Shown here: positions 53,038 through 62,917 of the stretch, one piece after another
Layout: every line of letters begins with the position of its first letter
Numbering within the stretch: the first letter of the stretch is position 1
Program-made: the position numbers and the translations under genes
Source of the DNA: Clostridium sp. 26_22
Lineage (GTDB): Bacteria; Bacillota; Clostridia; TANB77; CAG-508
Assembly (NCBI GenBank): GCA_001916005.1
Contig: MNRP01000055.1
Coordinates: forward strand, 18,752 to 82,751
Length of the DNA stretch: 64,000 nucleotides
Reading direction: 5' to 3'
The notes under the pieces: model-generated
Told to the model about the DNA's origin: nothing
The model's input: the letters and a program-made list of their open reading frames with translations, nothing else
Database searches by the model: none

Positions 53038-54681
53038 ATGAAAGTAACATATGAAAAAGAAGAAATACAAGTAAAAGAGGGAACAACAGTAAAAGAAGCA
53101 TTAAAGGAAAAAATAGAAAAAAGCAAATATGAAGTTATAGGATGTAGATATAATAACGAATATTTCAATTTAAATAAAAAAATAGAAGAAGATGCAAATA
53201 TAAAATTAATAGATATATCAGACAAAGAGGGTGCAAAAATATATAGAATGACATTGGTATATATAATGGGAAAAGCCTTTGAAAGTCTATATCCAAAAGA
53301 AAAACTAACAGTAGAATATCAACTTGGAGATGCAATGTTCTGCAAATGTGATAATGTAGAAATAACAGCCAAATTCATAAAAGAATTAAAAGAGAAAATG
53401 CAAGAAATAATAGAAAAAGACTTAAAAATAGAACAAAGAAAAATGACAAGAGAAGAAGCAAAAGAATTCTATGAAAAAACAAACACATCAAAAGGAAGAT
53501 TACAATTTGACTTTGAAGAAAACAAAATAATCGATATGTATTTCTGTGAAAATTACTTTAATTATTCTTATGATATGATTGCAGATACAACAGGAAAAGT
53601 AAAAGTATTTGATGTTGTAAAATATCAAGATGGATTTTTAATTAGATATCCAAGTTCAAAAACACCAACAGAAATGTCTGAATTTAAAGACACTAAAAAA
53701 TTATCATGGGCATTAGAAGAATTCGAAAAAATACATTCTGTATTAGACGTGCTAACAGTTTATAAATTAAATAAAGCAGTAGAAGAAGGCAGAATAAAAG
53801 ATATAATAATGCTTGCAGAAGCATTACACGAGAAGAAAATTGCAAATATTGCTGATGATATAAAGAAAAGAAAAAATACAAAAATGGTATTAATAGCAGG
53901 ACCATCATCATCAGGAAAAACAACATTTGCACAAAGACTAGGAATTCAATTAAGATTAAATGGAATAAAACCAGTAACATTATCAGTAGACAATTATTTT
54001 GTTGAAAGACAAGACACACCAAGAAATGAAAATGGAGAATATAACTTTGAATGTATAGAAGCAATAGACTTAAAACTATTTAATGAACACCTAGTAAAAT
54101 TATTAAATGGAGAAGAAATAGAAGTACCAGAATTTGATTTTAGTGTTGGAACAAAAAGATATAATGGTAAAAAAATGAGATTAGCAGAAGATGAAATTTT
54201 AGTAATAGAAGGAATACATTGCTTAAATGACAAATTAACAAGTCAAATAGAAAAAGATAAAAAATATAAAATATACATAAGTGCATTAACTGTATTAAAT
54301 ATGGACAGATACAATAGAATTTCAACAACAGACACAAGACTTATAAGAAGAATAGTTAGAGATTACCAATTTAGAAGTTACTCAGCAATTCATACATTAA
54401 ATACTTGGCATCAAGTAACAGATGGAGAAGAAAAAAATATCTTCCCATTCCAAGAAGATGCAGACAAAATCTTTAATACATCACTTATATATGAATTAGG
54501 AGCATTAAAACCAATAGCAATGCCACTATTAAAAGAAATAAAAAGAGATAATGTAGAATATGCAGAAGCACAACGACTAATAAACATACTAAAATACTTT
54601 AGAGAAATACCAGCAGAATACGTACCAGACAATTCATTATTAAAAGAATTTATTGGAGGAGGAACATTCGGGTTACATTAA
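53038..54681 (+). CDS. TGS-domain nucleoside (uridine-type) kinase
   Basis: A three-part protein. An N-terminal TGS/ubiquitin-like domain (VKEGTTVKEAL, about residues 1-65) leads into a threonyl-tRNA-synthetase second-additional-like domain (about 65-250). The C-terminus is a P-loop kinase of the uridine kinase/phosphoribulokinase type, with Walker A AGPSSSGKTTFAQRL (about 288-302), VDNYFVERQDTPRN and VIEGIHCLND. Such fusions are typical of Clostridia. AAGGAGG precedes the ATG. Confidence 0.9.
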   Translation: MKVTYEKEEIQVKEGTTVKEALKEKIEKSKYEVIGCRYNNEYFNLNKKIEEDANIKLIDISDKEGAKIYRMTLVYIMGKAFESLYPKEKLTVEYQLGDAMFCKCDNVEITAKFIKELKEKMQEIIEKDLKIEQRKMTREEAKEFYEKTNTSKGRLQFDFEENKIIDMYFCENYFNYSYDMIADTTGKVKVFDVVKYQDGFLIRYPSSKTPTEMSEFKDTKKLSWALEEFEKIHSVLDVLTVYKLNKAVEEGRIKDIIMLAEALHEKKIANIADDIKKRKNTKMVLIAGPSSSGKTTFAQRLGIQLRLNGIKPVTLSVDNYFVERQDTPRNENGEYNFECIEAIDLKLFNEHLVKLLNGEEIEVPEFDFSVGTKRYNGKKMRLAEDEILVIEGIHCLNDKLTSQIEKDKKYKIYISALTVLNMDRYNRISTTDTRLIRRIVRDYQFRSYSAIHTLNTWHQVTDGEEKNIFPFQEDADKIFNTSLIYELGALKPIAMPLLKEIKRDNVEYAEAQRLINILKYFREIPAEYVPDNSLLKEFIGGGTFGLH

Positions 54682-54737
54682 AATCAAAATATTAGTTAAA
54701 GACTAAAAATGAACAAAAACTCGAAATCAAAACAAAA

Positions 54738-55055
54738 ATGTTAAAAGAAAGTAAATTTACAGAAATTGATGAAGAATTTATATGTGAAAATTGCGGAAAA
54801 AAAGTTCCAAAATTAGGCTATTCATGTAGAAACCATTGTCCATATTGTTTACACTCTAAACACGTAGATAAAAATCCGGGAGACAGAACAGAAGAGTGTC
54901 ATGGAGATTTAGAACCAGTAAGCTTAGAAATAAATGGAAAAAAAGGCTATGTAATAGTTTTTAAATGCAAAAAATGTGGAGCAATAAGAAAAAACAAAGC
55001 GGCTAAAGATGATAATATGGATTTAATAATTAAATTAAGTAGTAAGCAAATTTAG
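54738..55055 (+). CDS. RNHCP domain zinc protein
   Basis: A 105-residue protein with the RNHCP signature at its centre: GYSCRNHCPYCLHSKHVDKN (about residues 27-46), flanked by zinc-binding pairs CENCGKKV and CKKCGAIRKNK. The family occurs in many Firmicutes and Actinobacteria and its function is unknown. AAAAATG with a weak upstream purine stretch makes the start less certain. The stop overlaps a perfect palindrome shared with the convergent U32 gene. Confidence 0.85.
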   Translation: MLKESKFTEIDEEFICENCGKKVPKLGYSCRNHCPYCLHSKHVDKNPGDRTEECHGDLEPVSLEINGKKGYVIVFKCKKCGAIRKNKAAKDDNMDLIIKLSSKQI

Positions 55056-55085
55056 GGAAATGGGGGGCGTCCCCATTTCCCTAAA
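55051..55085. terminator. Perfect palindromic hairpin shared by two converging genes
   Basis: A 15-bp perfect inverted repeat (55051-55065 with 55071-55085), loop GGCGT. It contains the stop codons of both the RNHCP gene and the U32 peptidase gene and belongs to the GGGAAATGGGG-type hairpins also seen at 33774 and 48989. Confidence 0.8.
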
Positions 55086-57528
55086 CTTCTCTATTTAAAT
55101 TTCCATTAGTAAAGTCTTTTCCTTCAAATCTATTACCACTCTTAACAACACTGACGATATTATTAATATCATCAATACTCTCATCAATAATATCAATTCT
55201 AAAAACATTAGTAGAAACAAAATCAGTAGACTCAATAGAAGTAGTTTTACTATTATAAATAGTTGTAACAGTTTGAATATTATCAGGAATAACTTCAAAA
55301 TTCAAACCTAATCTATCTTTTAAATAATATCTATTACATGAATTACATTTAGCATAACAATTAGGGTAGCATTTATTGGCTTTCCCAAGTAAACAATAAT
55401 TCATATTCATTAAAGGTGTTTTTCCATACACAATTAATTCTGATGCTAAAACTTCAGTATTAGAACTTGTTAAATCTAAAATAGTTTCTTTATTAAGTTC
55501 AGGTGATATTGTAAATCTATTAAATCCAAGTTCTTTGAGCTCTTTAACAGAATGGTTATTAAAAATATTAAAAGTATAATTTGCAATAAAGTTAAAATCA
55601 TTTTTGTTTAAAGAACAATTTTCTAAAACATTATCTAACAATAATAAATTAGAAATATTAGAAAGTACAAATCCTTTAATATTATAAGATTTTATAGCAT
55701 TTTCTATATTTAATGATAATAAATTTCTATAATTTGCCTTTATTATTGTTGGTAAATAAATATAAAGTTCGAATTTTTTGCTTAAAGTTTCTAAAATATT
55801 TGAATACTTTTTATTAACAAAATATTTTAAAGGAATATATACAATATCAATACCTTCAAGAGAAGAGTAATCATATTTTTCATTTAAAATATTTAATAAA
55901 ACAGAAATTTTATTTTCATCACTATTAGAATTATTAGCATTTTTAGAATTTTCATTACAAGCATTATAATTAATTCCATCACTGATTCTTTGAATATTAC
56001 TAATTGCAAAGTTCTCAACATTTTCCAATGCAGTTCTTCTAAGCTCATTCAAAGAACTAACTTTAGGTAAAAATAAATTATCGTCTAAATTAACTTTAAT
56101 ATTTGCAAAGCTAAAAGGTGTAGAATTAGTCTTATTAATTTGAGCAATAATATCATCTTTAGAAATAGGTCTATTTTTAGCTTCAACAGGTAAAACATCT
56201 AAAGTAGAAGTAATATTTAAATTTTTATAAATATCTAAATCATTAGCAGATGTAATATTAATTTCTAAAGGTTGATTTTCTTTCACAGTAACTTCACAAT
56301 TTAAAGCAACTTTTCTATTTTCAAATCTTAAACTATCATTAGCTATAGAATTTTGAGACTTAGAAGACATCTTAAAAATCTTATCTCCTAATTTGATATT
56401 ACCCTTCATTCTACCAATTGTAACAGTTTGACCAATTTTAGTTCCTTTAATATTTTTATTAGAAACCATAACTTCTGAAACATTATATGTACCACTTTCT
56501 CTTTCTAAAGCAACTGTATCGCCAACTTCAATAGGCTCATTTAATTTAACAGTTATATAACCTTTATTACTATTATATTTTTCAACTTTGCCTAAAAACA
56601 ATCCCATATTATCAGATTTATCTTTAAAAACAAGTTTTTTATTAGGTTCATTTGATAAATGTCCGCAAGAGAAAGAACCTCTATTAAAAGCTTGCATTAA
56701 AATTTTTCTATCAGCATCATCTACAACATAAGGCTCAGAACTTTCGGCTAAATCAATATATTTTCTATAAATACGAGTAACAGTTGCAACATACTCTGGC
56801 TTTTTCATTCTACCTTCAATTTTTAAACAAGTAACACCAGCATTAATCATATCTGGAATGAAATCCAAACCACAAATATCTCTGGTACTTAAAAGATAGC
56901 CACTATCAATAACTGAATTATTTTCTAATAATTTATAAGGAAGTCTACAAGGTTGAGCACATTTACCACGATTACCAGAACGGCCACCAATCATACTAGA
57001 AAATAAACATTGACCAGAATAAGAAATACACAAAGCTCCATGAATAAAGCACTCGATTTCAACATTTGAGTTTCTACAAATATATTCAATTTCTCCAATA
57101 GAAAGTTCACGAGATAAAACCACACGTTTAAAACCTAACTCTTGTAATTCAAGGACACCTTGTAAATTATGTACAGACATTTGAGTACTTGCATGAATAG
57201 CTAAATCTGGAAAACTTTTTATAAGCATTTTTGCAAGACCTAAATCTTGAACAATAATAGCATCAATTCCAAACTCATAAGCCTTTTTAGCAAGATTAAA
57301 AGCATCTTCAAATTCATCATTCTTAATTAAAGTATTTAAAGTTAAATTAGTTTTAACACCGCGAATCCTTGCATATTGTATTGCATTTTTTAATTCATCT
57401 AAATCAAAATTTGATGCAAAGGCTCTAGCACTAAATAAATTTGCACCAAAATAAACACTATTGGCACCATTTTGAACTGCAGCTTTCAAACAATCAAAAT
57501 CGCCAACAGGTGAAAGTAAGTCAATCAT
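55081..57528 (-). CDS. U32 family peptidase with DUF3656 domain (RlhA-like)
   Basis: The 815-residue protein starts MIDLLSPVGDFDCLKAAVQN and shows the U32 core: HASTQMSVHN, ECFIHGALCISYSGQCLFSS and GNRGKCAQPCRLPY, whose cysteines probably bind an Fe-S cluster. LKIEGRMKKPEYVATVTRIY closes that domain. A DUF3656-type insertion and a long C-terminal half follow, ending with another Cys cluster (CLLGKANKCYPNCYAKCNSC). The architecture is that of RlhA, which hydroxylates a cytidine of 23S rRNA. AGGAGG precedes the ATG on the reverse strand. Confidence 0.9.
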   Translation of the reverse strand: MIDLLSPVGDFDCLKAAVQNGANSVYFGANLFSARAFASNFDLDELKNAIQYARIRGVKTNLTLNTLIKNDEFEDAFNLAKKAYEFGIDAIIVQDLGLAKMLIKSFPDLAIHASTQMSVHNLQGVLELQELGFKRVVLSRELSIGEIEYICRNSNVEIECFIHGALCISYSGQCLFSSMIGGRSGNRGKCAQPCRLPYKLLENNSVIDSGYLLSTRDICGLDFIPDMINAGVTCLKIEGRMKKPEYVATVTRIYRKYIDLAESSEPYVVDDADRKILMQAFNRGSFSCGHLSNEPNKKLVFKDKSDNMGLFLGKVEKYNSNKGYITVKLNEPIEVGDTVALERESGTYNVSEVMVSNKNIKGTKIGQTVTIGRMKGNIKLGDKIFKMSSKSQNSIANDSLRFENRKVALNCEVTVKENQPLEINITSANDLDIYKNLNITSTLDVLPVEAKNRPISKDDIIAQINKTNSTPFSFANIKVNLDDNLFLPKVSSLNELRRTALENVENFAISNIQRISDGINYNACNENSKNANNSNSDENKISVLLNILNEKYDYSSLEGIDIVYIPLKYFVNKKYSNILETLSKKFELYIYLPTIIKANYRNLLSLNIENAIKSYNIKGFVLSNISNLLLLDNVLENCSLNKNDFNFIANYTFNIFNNHSVKELKELGFNRFTISPELNKETILDLTSSNTEVLASELIVYGKTPLMNMNYCLLGKANKCYPNCYAKCNSCNRYYLKDRLGLNFEVIPDNIQTVTTIYNSKTTSIESTDFVSTNVFRIDIIDESIDDINNIVSVVKSGNRFEGKDFTNGNLNREV

Positions 57529-57595
57529 ACTAATTTCCTCCTACGCAAACATTATACCATTACTTTTAGAGTTTGTAAATTTGATTTGTGATATA

Positions 57596-57624
57596 TTGTC
57601 GAAAATTGAAAATTATGGTATAAT
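57596..57624 (+). promoter_or_regulatory. Promoter of the 57657 gene
   Basis: TTGTCG (57596-57601), 17-base spacer, TATAAT (57619-57624) with an extended TGG. Confidence 0.65.
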
Positions 57625-57656
57625 AGAACATATGTATTAAGGAAGGGCGTAATTAA

Positions 57657-59393
57657 ATGAGTGAAATTATATTTGAAGAAGAATTAGAAAAAGCAAAGGC
57701 AAAACTATATGATGGCAGTGCTATTGCTAAAATGACTATAATAAATGTAAAGAGATTTAAAAAATATGTAGATGAATTAAGTAAAAAAGAAAAAATATAT
57801 GGTGAAGAGTTAAAAGATAAAATACATAAAGAATATAATGATATGTTATATGATTATTTAAAGATATCAGGAACAGGAATAGTTCAAAAACAAGTTCAAG
57901 CACTAAAAACTGTAAATAACAATTCATACATACTAGACAAAATTTATGAAAAAATAAAAGATAAAGATTTAACCAAAATAAACTTTGAAGAAAATTTGAA
58001 AAAATCAACAGGAAAAGAAGAAGAATTTGAAGAAAATGAAATTAGTGCAGAATTAAATTGGATTAGAAATGAGAGTAAATTTGTAAGTCCACAATTGATT
58101 GAAAAGTATAAAAAAAGCATAACAGAAAAAAACAATGAAAAAAGAAAAATGTACCAAGAAGAAATAAAAAGAAAAATTGTAAGCAAAGATGCTATAAAAA
58201 TTCTAGATATCTTTGTAGGGAATACGGAAAAAGAAAAATTAGCGAGAGGGTTAAAATATAGAGAAAAAGAATTAGAGCAATTTATGCTAAAAGAACAAAA
58301 AGAACAATTTAAAAAAGCAGGAGAATTTTTACAAAAAAATAATTTATTAAACATTTATGTAAGAATGCAGAATAAAGATTATGAAAAAATGGAAATGCCA
58401 GGAATGAAATATACAGAAGAAGAGGTAGAAAAAATATTTACAGATGATTACATAGATAAACTAGAGCCTTTTCAATTAGCAATGCTAAATGCATTTTGGC
58501 AAAATAGATTCACAAAAGAAGCAATAGATTTTGGAGAAAAATTATTTATATTTGATACATTAAACTTATGGGAAAATTATAAAAAAGTAGAATTAGATGA
58601 AGAAAAGATAAAAGAAATTCTCCAAAAAGAAAAGATTTGTGATGATATTTTTTATAGTATAAAAGATAATATTCAAGAAAAGATACAAGAAGAGACATTT
58701 TCATATGGATTGATAAATTTAAATAATGTATCAGAACAATTGAAAAGTGATTATAAAAAATATTTTGATGAGAAATTACCAGAAAGTGATAATATATTAA
58801 CACAAGATTTGGAATATGGACAAAATAAAAGAAATGTAGAAAGTGTGGTATACAGAGCAAAAACTTCAATGGTGCAAGAACTATTATTAGATATAGAACA
58901 TAATCATAACATTACAAATTGGGGCTATGTTCCAGAAACAAGATTTGGTAAAAACTCAATACAAAAACATAAAAAACATATACTAATTTCAATAGACTAT
59001 CCAGGATTTAATATGCCATTAAGATTACATCTTGAAAAAGAAGTTGTGGAAAATTTAATAAATATAAGAAAAAATAGTACAGTTATACCAATATATGAGG
59101 GTGACCAAGATTTTAATTATAGAGGAGAAAATTTAACAACAAAATTATTCATGCCATTAACAGAGCAAGGAGAATCAGAAATAATAAAACAAAACAAAAA
59201 CATAAATGCTACAGATTCAAGATATGGTTATATAAAACATTTAGGAAATTTAATTACAAAAAAAGTAAAATCAATAAAGAAAATGTACCCAACTAGATAT
59301 GTTGATTTAAAAGATGGTACAGAAGGAATAAAAACAAAAGATAATAAATTTATACCAGACAAACCTATTGACGAAAACAATAAAGTGAGATAA
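57657..59393 (+). CDS. 578-residue protein of unknown function
   Basis: I do not recognise a family. The protein is soluble, charged and mostly helical: long Lys/Glu-rich helices to about residue 245, a helical middle (FQLAMLNAFWQNRFTKEAID), and a more globular C-terminal part from about 420 with conserved-looking ISIDYPGFNMPLRLHLEKEV and IPIYEGDQDFNYRGENLTTK. There is no signal peptide or membrane segment. GGAAGGG precedes the ATG. It has its own promoter and is followed 31 bases later by the rubrerythrin gene. Confidence 0.75.
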   Translation: MSEIIFEEELEKAKAKLYDGSAIAKMTIINVKRFKKYVDELSKKEKIYGEELKDKIHKEYNDMLYDYLKISGTGIVQKQVQALKTVNNNSYILDKIYEKIKDKDLTKINFEENLKKSTGKEEEFEENEISAELNWIRNESKFVSPQLIEKYKKSITEKNNEKRKMYQEEIKRKIVSKDAIKILDIFVGNTEKEKLARGLKYREKELEQFMLKEQKEQFKKAGEFLQKNNLLNIYVRMQNKDYEKMEMPGMKYTEEEVEKIFTDDYIDKLEPFQLAMLNAFWQNRFTKEAIDFGEKLFIFDTLNLWENYKKVELDEEKIKEILQKEKICDDIFYSIKDNIQEKIQEETFSYGLINLNNVSEQLKSDYKKYFDEKLPESDNILTQDLEYGQNKRNVESVVYRAKTSMVQELLLDIEHNHNITNWGYVPETRFGKNSIQKHKKHILISIDYPGFNMPLRLHLEKEVVENLINIRKNSTVIPIYEGDQDFNYRGENLTTKLFMPLTEQGESEIIKQNKNINATDSRYGYIKHLGNLITKKVKSIKKMYPTRYVDLKDGTEGIKTKDNKFIPDKPIDENNKVR

Positions 59394-59424
59394 AATATTA
59401 AAAATAAAATTAGGAGGTTTTAAT

Positions 59425-59964
59425 ATGGAATTAAAAGGATCAAAAACAGAAAAAAATTTAATGGAAGCATTTGCTGGAGAATCTCAAGCAAGAAATAAAT
59501 ACACATATTTTGCAAGCAAAGCAAAAAAAGAAGGATATGAACAAATAGCTGCATTATTCTTAGAAACAGCTGATAATGAAAAAGAACACGCTAAAATGTG
59601 GTTTAAATTATTACAAGGTGGAGAAATAAAATCAACAGCTGAAAACTTAAAAGCAGCAGCAGAAGGAGAAAACTACGAATGGACAGATATGTATGACAGA
59701 ATGGCTCAAGAAGCTAAAGAAGAAGGATTTGACCATATTGCATATTTATTTACAGAAGTAGGAAAAATTGAAAAAGAACATGAAGCTAGATATTTAAAAC
59801 TATTAGAAAATGTTGAAGATGGTTTAGTATTTAGTAAAGATGGAGATAGAATTTGGAAATGCAGAAACTGCGGACATATCGTTGTTGGAAAAAATGCTCC
59901 AGAAATTTGTCCTGTATGTAGCCATCCAAAAGCTTATTTTGAAATCAAAGCAGAAAATTATTAG
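59425..59964 (+). CDS. rbr: Rubrerythrin
   Basis: A non-haem iron peroxidase protecting anaerobes from H2O2. The ferritin-like diiron domain has AFAGESQARNKYTYFA (first Glu ligand near residue 20), ADNEKEHAKMWF, and EVGKIEKEHEARYLKLL with further Glu and His ligands. The C-terminal rubredoxin-type centre is CRNCGHI and CPVCSHP (about 146-168). 179 residues is normal. AGGAGG precedes the ATG, and a strong terminator follows. Confidence 0.97.
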   Translation: MELKGSKTEKNLMEAFAGESQARNKYTYFASKAKKEGYEQIAALFLETADNEKEHAKMWFKLLQGGEIKSTAENLKAAAEGENYEWTDMYDRMAQEAKEEGFDHIAYLFTEVGKIEKEHEARYLKLLENVEDGLVFSKDGDRIWKCRNCGHIVVGKNAPEICPVCSHPKAYFEIKAENY

Positions 59965-59966
59965 TA

Positions 59967-59996
59967 GAAAGCAGAATTTTCTGCTTTCTTTTTTTG
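59967..59996 (+). terminator. Terminator after rubrerythrin
   Basis: GAAAGCAGAA (59967-59976) pairs with TTCTGCTTTC (59979-59988), then T7. Confidence 0.9.
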
Positions 59997-60072
59997 TAAA
60001 GGACTGGAAAATAAATTTAAAGTGTGATAAAATACAAAAAGTGTAGAAAATGAGAGCAAAGGAGAGCTTAGA

Positions 60073-60834
60073 ATGCCTAAATTTTTTGTAAGACAGGATC
60101 AAGTTGATGATGGTAAAATTGTAATAAATGGTCAAGATGTAAAACATATAAGAAATGTGCTTAGAGCTAAAGTTGGTGAAAAATTAGAAATATGTAATAG
60201 TGAAACTGGCGAAAACTTTTTGTGTTCAATTTTAGAGTTTAATGAAGATAAGATATGGTGTAAGATTGAACAAAAAATACAAGAAGAGACTGAATCAAAT
60301 GTAAAGGTTACAATCTTTCAGGGTTTACCTAAAGCTGATAAAATGGAATATATAATACAAAAATCAGTGGAACTTGGAGTATATGATATAACTCCTGTTG
60401 ATATGAAGAGATGTGTTGTAAAGTTAGATGAAAAAAATGCTAAGAAAAAAATAGAGAGATGGCAGAAGATATCTGAGGTTGCGGCTAAGCAGTGTGGTAG
60501 AAATATAATTCCTCAAATAAATAATGTAATAAATATTAAAAAACTATGTGAAATTGTAGAAAATTATGATATAGTATTGGTAGCATATGAAAATGAAGAA
60601 AACAATTCATTGAAAAATGAACTAAGTCAAATAAAAAGCACAATTATAAATAATCAAAGTCAAGAATTAAAAATAGGAATTGTAATTGGTCCAGAAGGCG
60701 GATTAGAAAAACAAGATGTAGAAAATTTAAAAAGAAGCGGAGCAAAAATTATTACATTAGGAAAAAGAATACTAAGAACAGAAACAGTAGCATTAAATGT
60801 TTTAAGTATAATAATGTACGAACTAGAAAATTAG
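60073..60834 (+). CDS. rsmE: 16S rRNA (uracil-1498-N3) methyltransferase
   Basis: A SPOUT-class methyltransferase acting on U1498 of 16S rRNA. An N-terminal PUA-like domain (MPKFFVRQDQVDDGKIVING, DVKHIRNVLRAKVGE) is followed by FQGLPKADKMEYIIQKSVEL and the knotted SAM site IGIVIGPEGGLEKQDVE (near residue 205) and TLGKRILRTETVALNVLSII. 253 residues is normal. AAAGGAGAG precedes the ATG. It begins a run with the membrane-protein and yicC genes. Confidence 0.96.
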   Translation: MPKFFVRQDQVDDGKIVINGQDVKHIRNVLRAKVGEKLEICNSETGENFLCSILEFNEDKIWCKIEQKIQEETESNVKVTIFQGLPKADKMEYIIQKSVELGVYDITPVDMKRCVVKLDEKNAKKKIERWQKISEVAAKQCGRNIIPQINNVINIKKLCEIVENYDIVLVAYENEENNSLKNELSQIKSTIINNQSQELKIGIVIGPEGGLEKQDVENLKRSGAKIITLGKRILRTETVALNVLSIIMYELEN

Positions 60835-60842
60835 GAGGAAAT

Positions 60843-61418
60843 ATGGAAAAAGAGAAAAAAGAAGTTGATGAAAAATACATAAAAGCAATATGTATAAATA
60901 TTGTAAAAGCAATAATAGTAATATTTTATTTTTTAATTCTAAATTTAATATCAGAAAAAATTGGAGAAGAATTGTTTAGAAGAGGAATTCAAATATGTAC
61001 AATGATTTTTTTATTTGTTGCAATTTATATTATTGAAAAAGCTTATAAAGAGGATGATGGAGTAAAAGCAATAGACGGAATAGAAGTATTAGTATTGGCA
61101 ACAGCTGTACTTACTTTGGAATACATTACAAATAGATTCAAATTTCAATTTAATTCATATTCATCAACATTATCATATGTATTTGCAATATACTTTGTTT
61201 TAAAATCAATTGTTATATATACAAAAGGAAGAAAAGAAGTAGAAAAAAGTTTAAGCGATATAGAAGAAATTGTTAAAAAAGAAGAACCTATAAAAAAAGA
61301 AGCAACTAAAAAACGTAAAGAAAAAGTTGAAGAAATAGAAAATAAAGAAAAAACAAATAAACAAGAAAATAAAACAACTAAGAAAAAAACAAAAAAAGAG
61401 GTAAAAAACAATGGTTAA
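60843..61418 (+). CDS. Small multi-span membrane protein with charged tail
   Basis: The 191-residue protein has four hydrophobic segments by eye (about residues 15-34, 49-66, 78-91 and 104-120), then a long Lys/Glu tail. I do not recognise a family. The ATG comes 9 bases after rsmE with AGGAGG upstream, and the last 8 bases overlap yicC, so it is translated as part of the rsmE-yicC-remA-rpoZ-gmk run. Confidence 0.7.
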   Translation: MEKEKKEVDEKYIKAICINIVKAIIVIFYFLILNLISEKIGEELFRRGIQICTMIFLFVAIYIIEKAYKEDDGVKAIDGIEVLVLATAVLTLEYITNRFKFQFNSYSSTLSYVFAIYFVLKSIVIYTKGRKEVEKSLSDIEEIVKKEEPIKKEATKKRKEKVEEIENKEKTNKQENKTTKKKTKKEVKNNG

Positions 61419-62292
61419 AAGTATGACTGGTTTTGGAAAAAGTACATTATCAAAAGAAAAAAGAGAATATCAAATGGAAATAAAAAGTGTAAACCATAGA
61501 TATTTAGATATAACAATAAAAATGCCAAAAACATTAAGTTACTTAGAAGATGAAATTAAAAAAGAAATATCATCAAAAATAAAAAGAGGAAAAGTAGATG
61601 TATATATAACATATGAAAATGGTAGTCAAGAGGGCAGAAACATAACAATAAACAAAGAACTTGCAAAATTATATATAAATCGACTAAAAGAACTAGCACA
61701 AGAAGAACAAATATCAGACAAAATAGAAGTCATGGAAATAGCTAAACTACCAGACATATTATCAATAAAAGTAGATGAAGAAGATGAAAAAATAAAACAA
61801 GAAGTAATAGAACTTACACAAGAAGCAACAGACAAAATATCACAAATGAGAAAAACAGAAGGAGAAAAAATTGCACAAGATTTATTAGAAAGAATAAACA
61901 AAATAGAAAGCAAAATAATAGAAATATCTAAAAAATCTACTGGACTTATTGAAGAATATGTAGTAAAATTAGAAAAGAGAATAAAAGAAATACTAAAAAC
62001 AGAAGATGTAGACAAATCTAGACTAGCACAAGAAGTTGTAATATATGCCGATAAATGCTCAATAGAAGAAGAAATAACAAGACTAAAAAGTCATATATTT
62101 CAATTTAGAAACTTAATAACATCAAACAACGAAGAACCAAAAGGAAAAAAAATAGACTTCTTAATTCAAGAAATGAATAGAGAAACAAACACAATAGGTT
62201 CAAAAGCCAATAACTTAGAAATAGTAAATGGAGTTATTGAAATAAAAACACAACTAGAAGACATAAGAGAACAAGTACAAAATATAGAATAG
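61411..62292 (+). CDS. yicC: YicC family endoribonuclease
   Basis: The N-terminus MVKSMTGFGKSTLSKEKREY and VNHRYLDITIKMPKTLSYLE are diagnostic for YicC/YloC. The C-terminal half carries AQEVVIYADKCSIEEEITRL and the conserved end GKKIDFLIQEMNRETNTIGS with KANN. 293 residues is typical. In Firmicutes yicC leads the remA-gmk-rpoZ cluster, as here. It overlaps the preceding gene by 8 bases. Confidence 0.95.
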   Translation: MVKSMTGFGKSTLSKEKREYQMEIKSVNHRYLDITIKMPKTLSYLEDEIKKEISSKIKRGKVDVYITYENGSQEGRNITINKELAKLYINRLKELAQEEQISDKIEVMEIAKLPDILSIKVDEEDEKIKQEVIELTQEATDKISQMRKTEGEKIAQDLLERINKIESKIIEISKKSTGLIEEYVVKLEKRIKEILKTEDVDKSRLAQEVVIYADKCSIEEEITRLKSHIFQFRNLITSNNEEPKGKKIDFLIQEMNRETNTIGSKANNLEIVNGVIEIKTQLEDIREQVQNIE

Positions 62293-62307
62293 AAAGGATT
62301 GAGTTAT

Positions 62308-62580
62308 ATGCAATTAGTAAACATAGGATTTGGAAACATAGTTTCTTCAGAAAGAATAGTAGCAATAGTAAGCCCAGAATCAGCACCAATAAAAAGAATG
62401 GTACAAGAGGCGAAAGACAACAAAACAGCAGTAGATGCAACATGTGGAAGAAGAACAAGAGCAGTTTTAATTATGGACTCAGGTCACATAATTTTATCAG
62501 CAGTGCAACCAGAAACAGTTGCAGGAAGATTAGACAAAGACTTAACAGCAGCATCTGCACAATTAACAGATGAAAATTAA
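62308..62580 (+). CDS. remA: RemA/DUF370 extracellular matrix regulator
   Basis: RemA is a small DNA-binding protein that in Bacillus activates biofilm and osmoprotection genes. The 90-residue product starts [20 protein letters not shown] and keeps [11 protein letters not shown] and [21 protein letters not shown] use the ATG at 62308 with AAAGGA 9 bases upstream, not the TTG three codons earlier. It sits in the conserved slot between yicC and the rpoZ/gmk pair. Confidence 0.94.
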   Translation: MQLVNIGFGNIVSSERIVAIVSPESAPIKRMVQEAKDNKTAVDATCGRRTRAVLIMDSGHIILSAVQPETVAGRLDKDLTAASAQLTDEN

Positions 62581-62602
62581 TAAAAAAGTGGAGGTATAAA
62601 CA

Positions 62603-62890
62603 ATGATAATAAAACCAAGTGTTACAGAATTATTAACAAAAGCAAAAAACAGATATGAATTAGTTATAGCAACATCAAAAAGAGCTAGACAAATAGCAGA
62701 AGGAGACGAACCATTAATAAAAATAAAAGACAAATCACCAGTAACAATAGCTGCAAACGAAATAGCAGAAGGAAAAGTTAATATCATAAGAGAAGATGAA
62801 CAAGAAGAAACTTCAGAAAATGCAGTTGAAGAAAATGAAAAAGCAGAAGAAACAACTGAAGAACAAAACGAAGAAAGTGAAGAAAACTAA
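62603..62890 (+). CDS. rpoZ: RNA polymerase omega subunit
   Basis: The 95-residue protein starts MIIKPSVTELLTKAKNRYEL and has the core VIATSKRARQIAEGDEP and PVTIAANEIAEGKV, the standard omega pattern; an acidic tail follows. AGTGGAGG precedes the ATG. In Bacillus the order is gmk then rpoZ; here rpoZ comes first. Confidence 0.94.
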   Translation: MIIKPSVTELLTKAKNRYELVIATSKRARQIAEGDEPLIKIKDKSPVTIAANEIAEGKVNIIREDEQEETSENAVEENEKAEETTEEQNEESEEN

Positions 62891-62917
62891 TAAAAATCAA
62901 AAAGGAGAAAAACAAAA

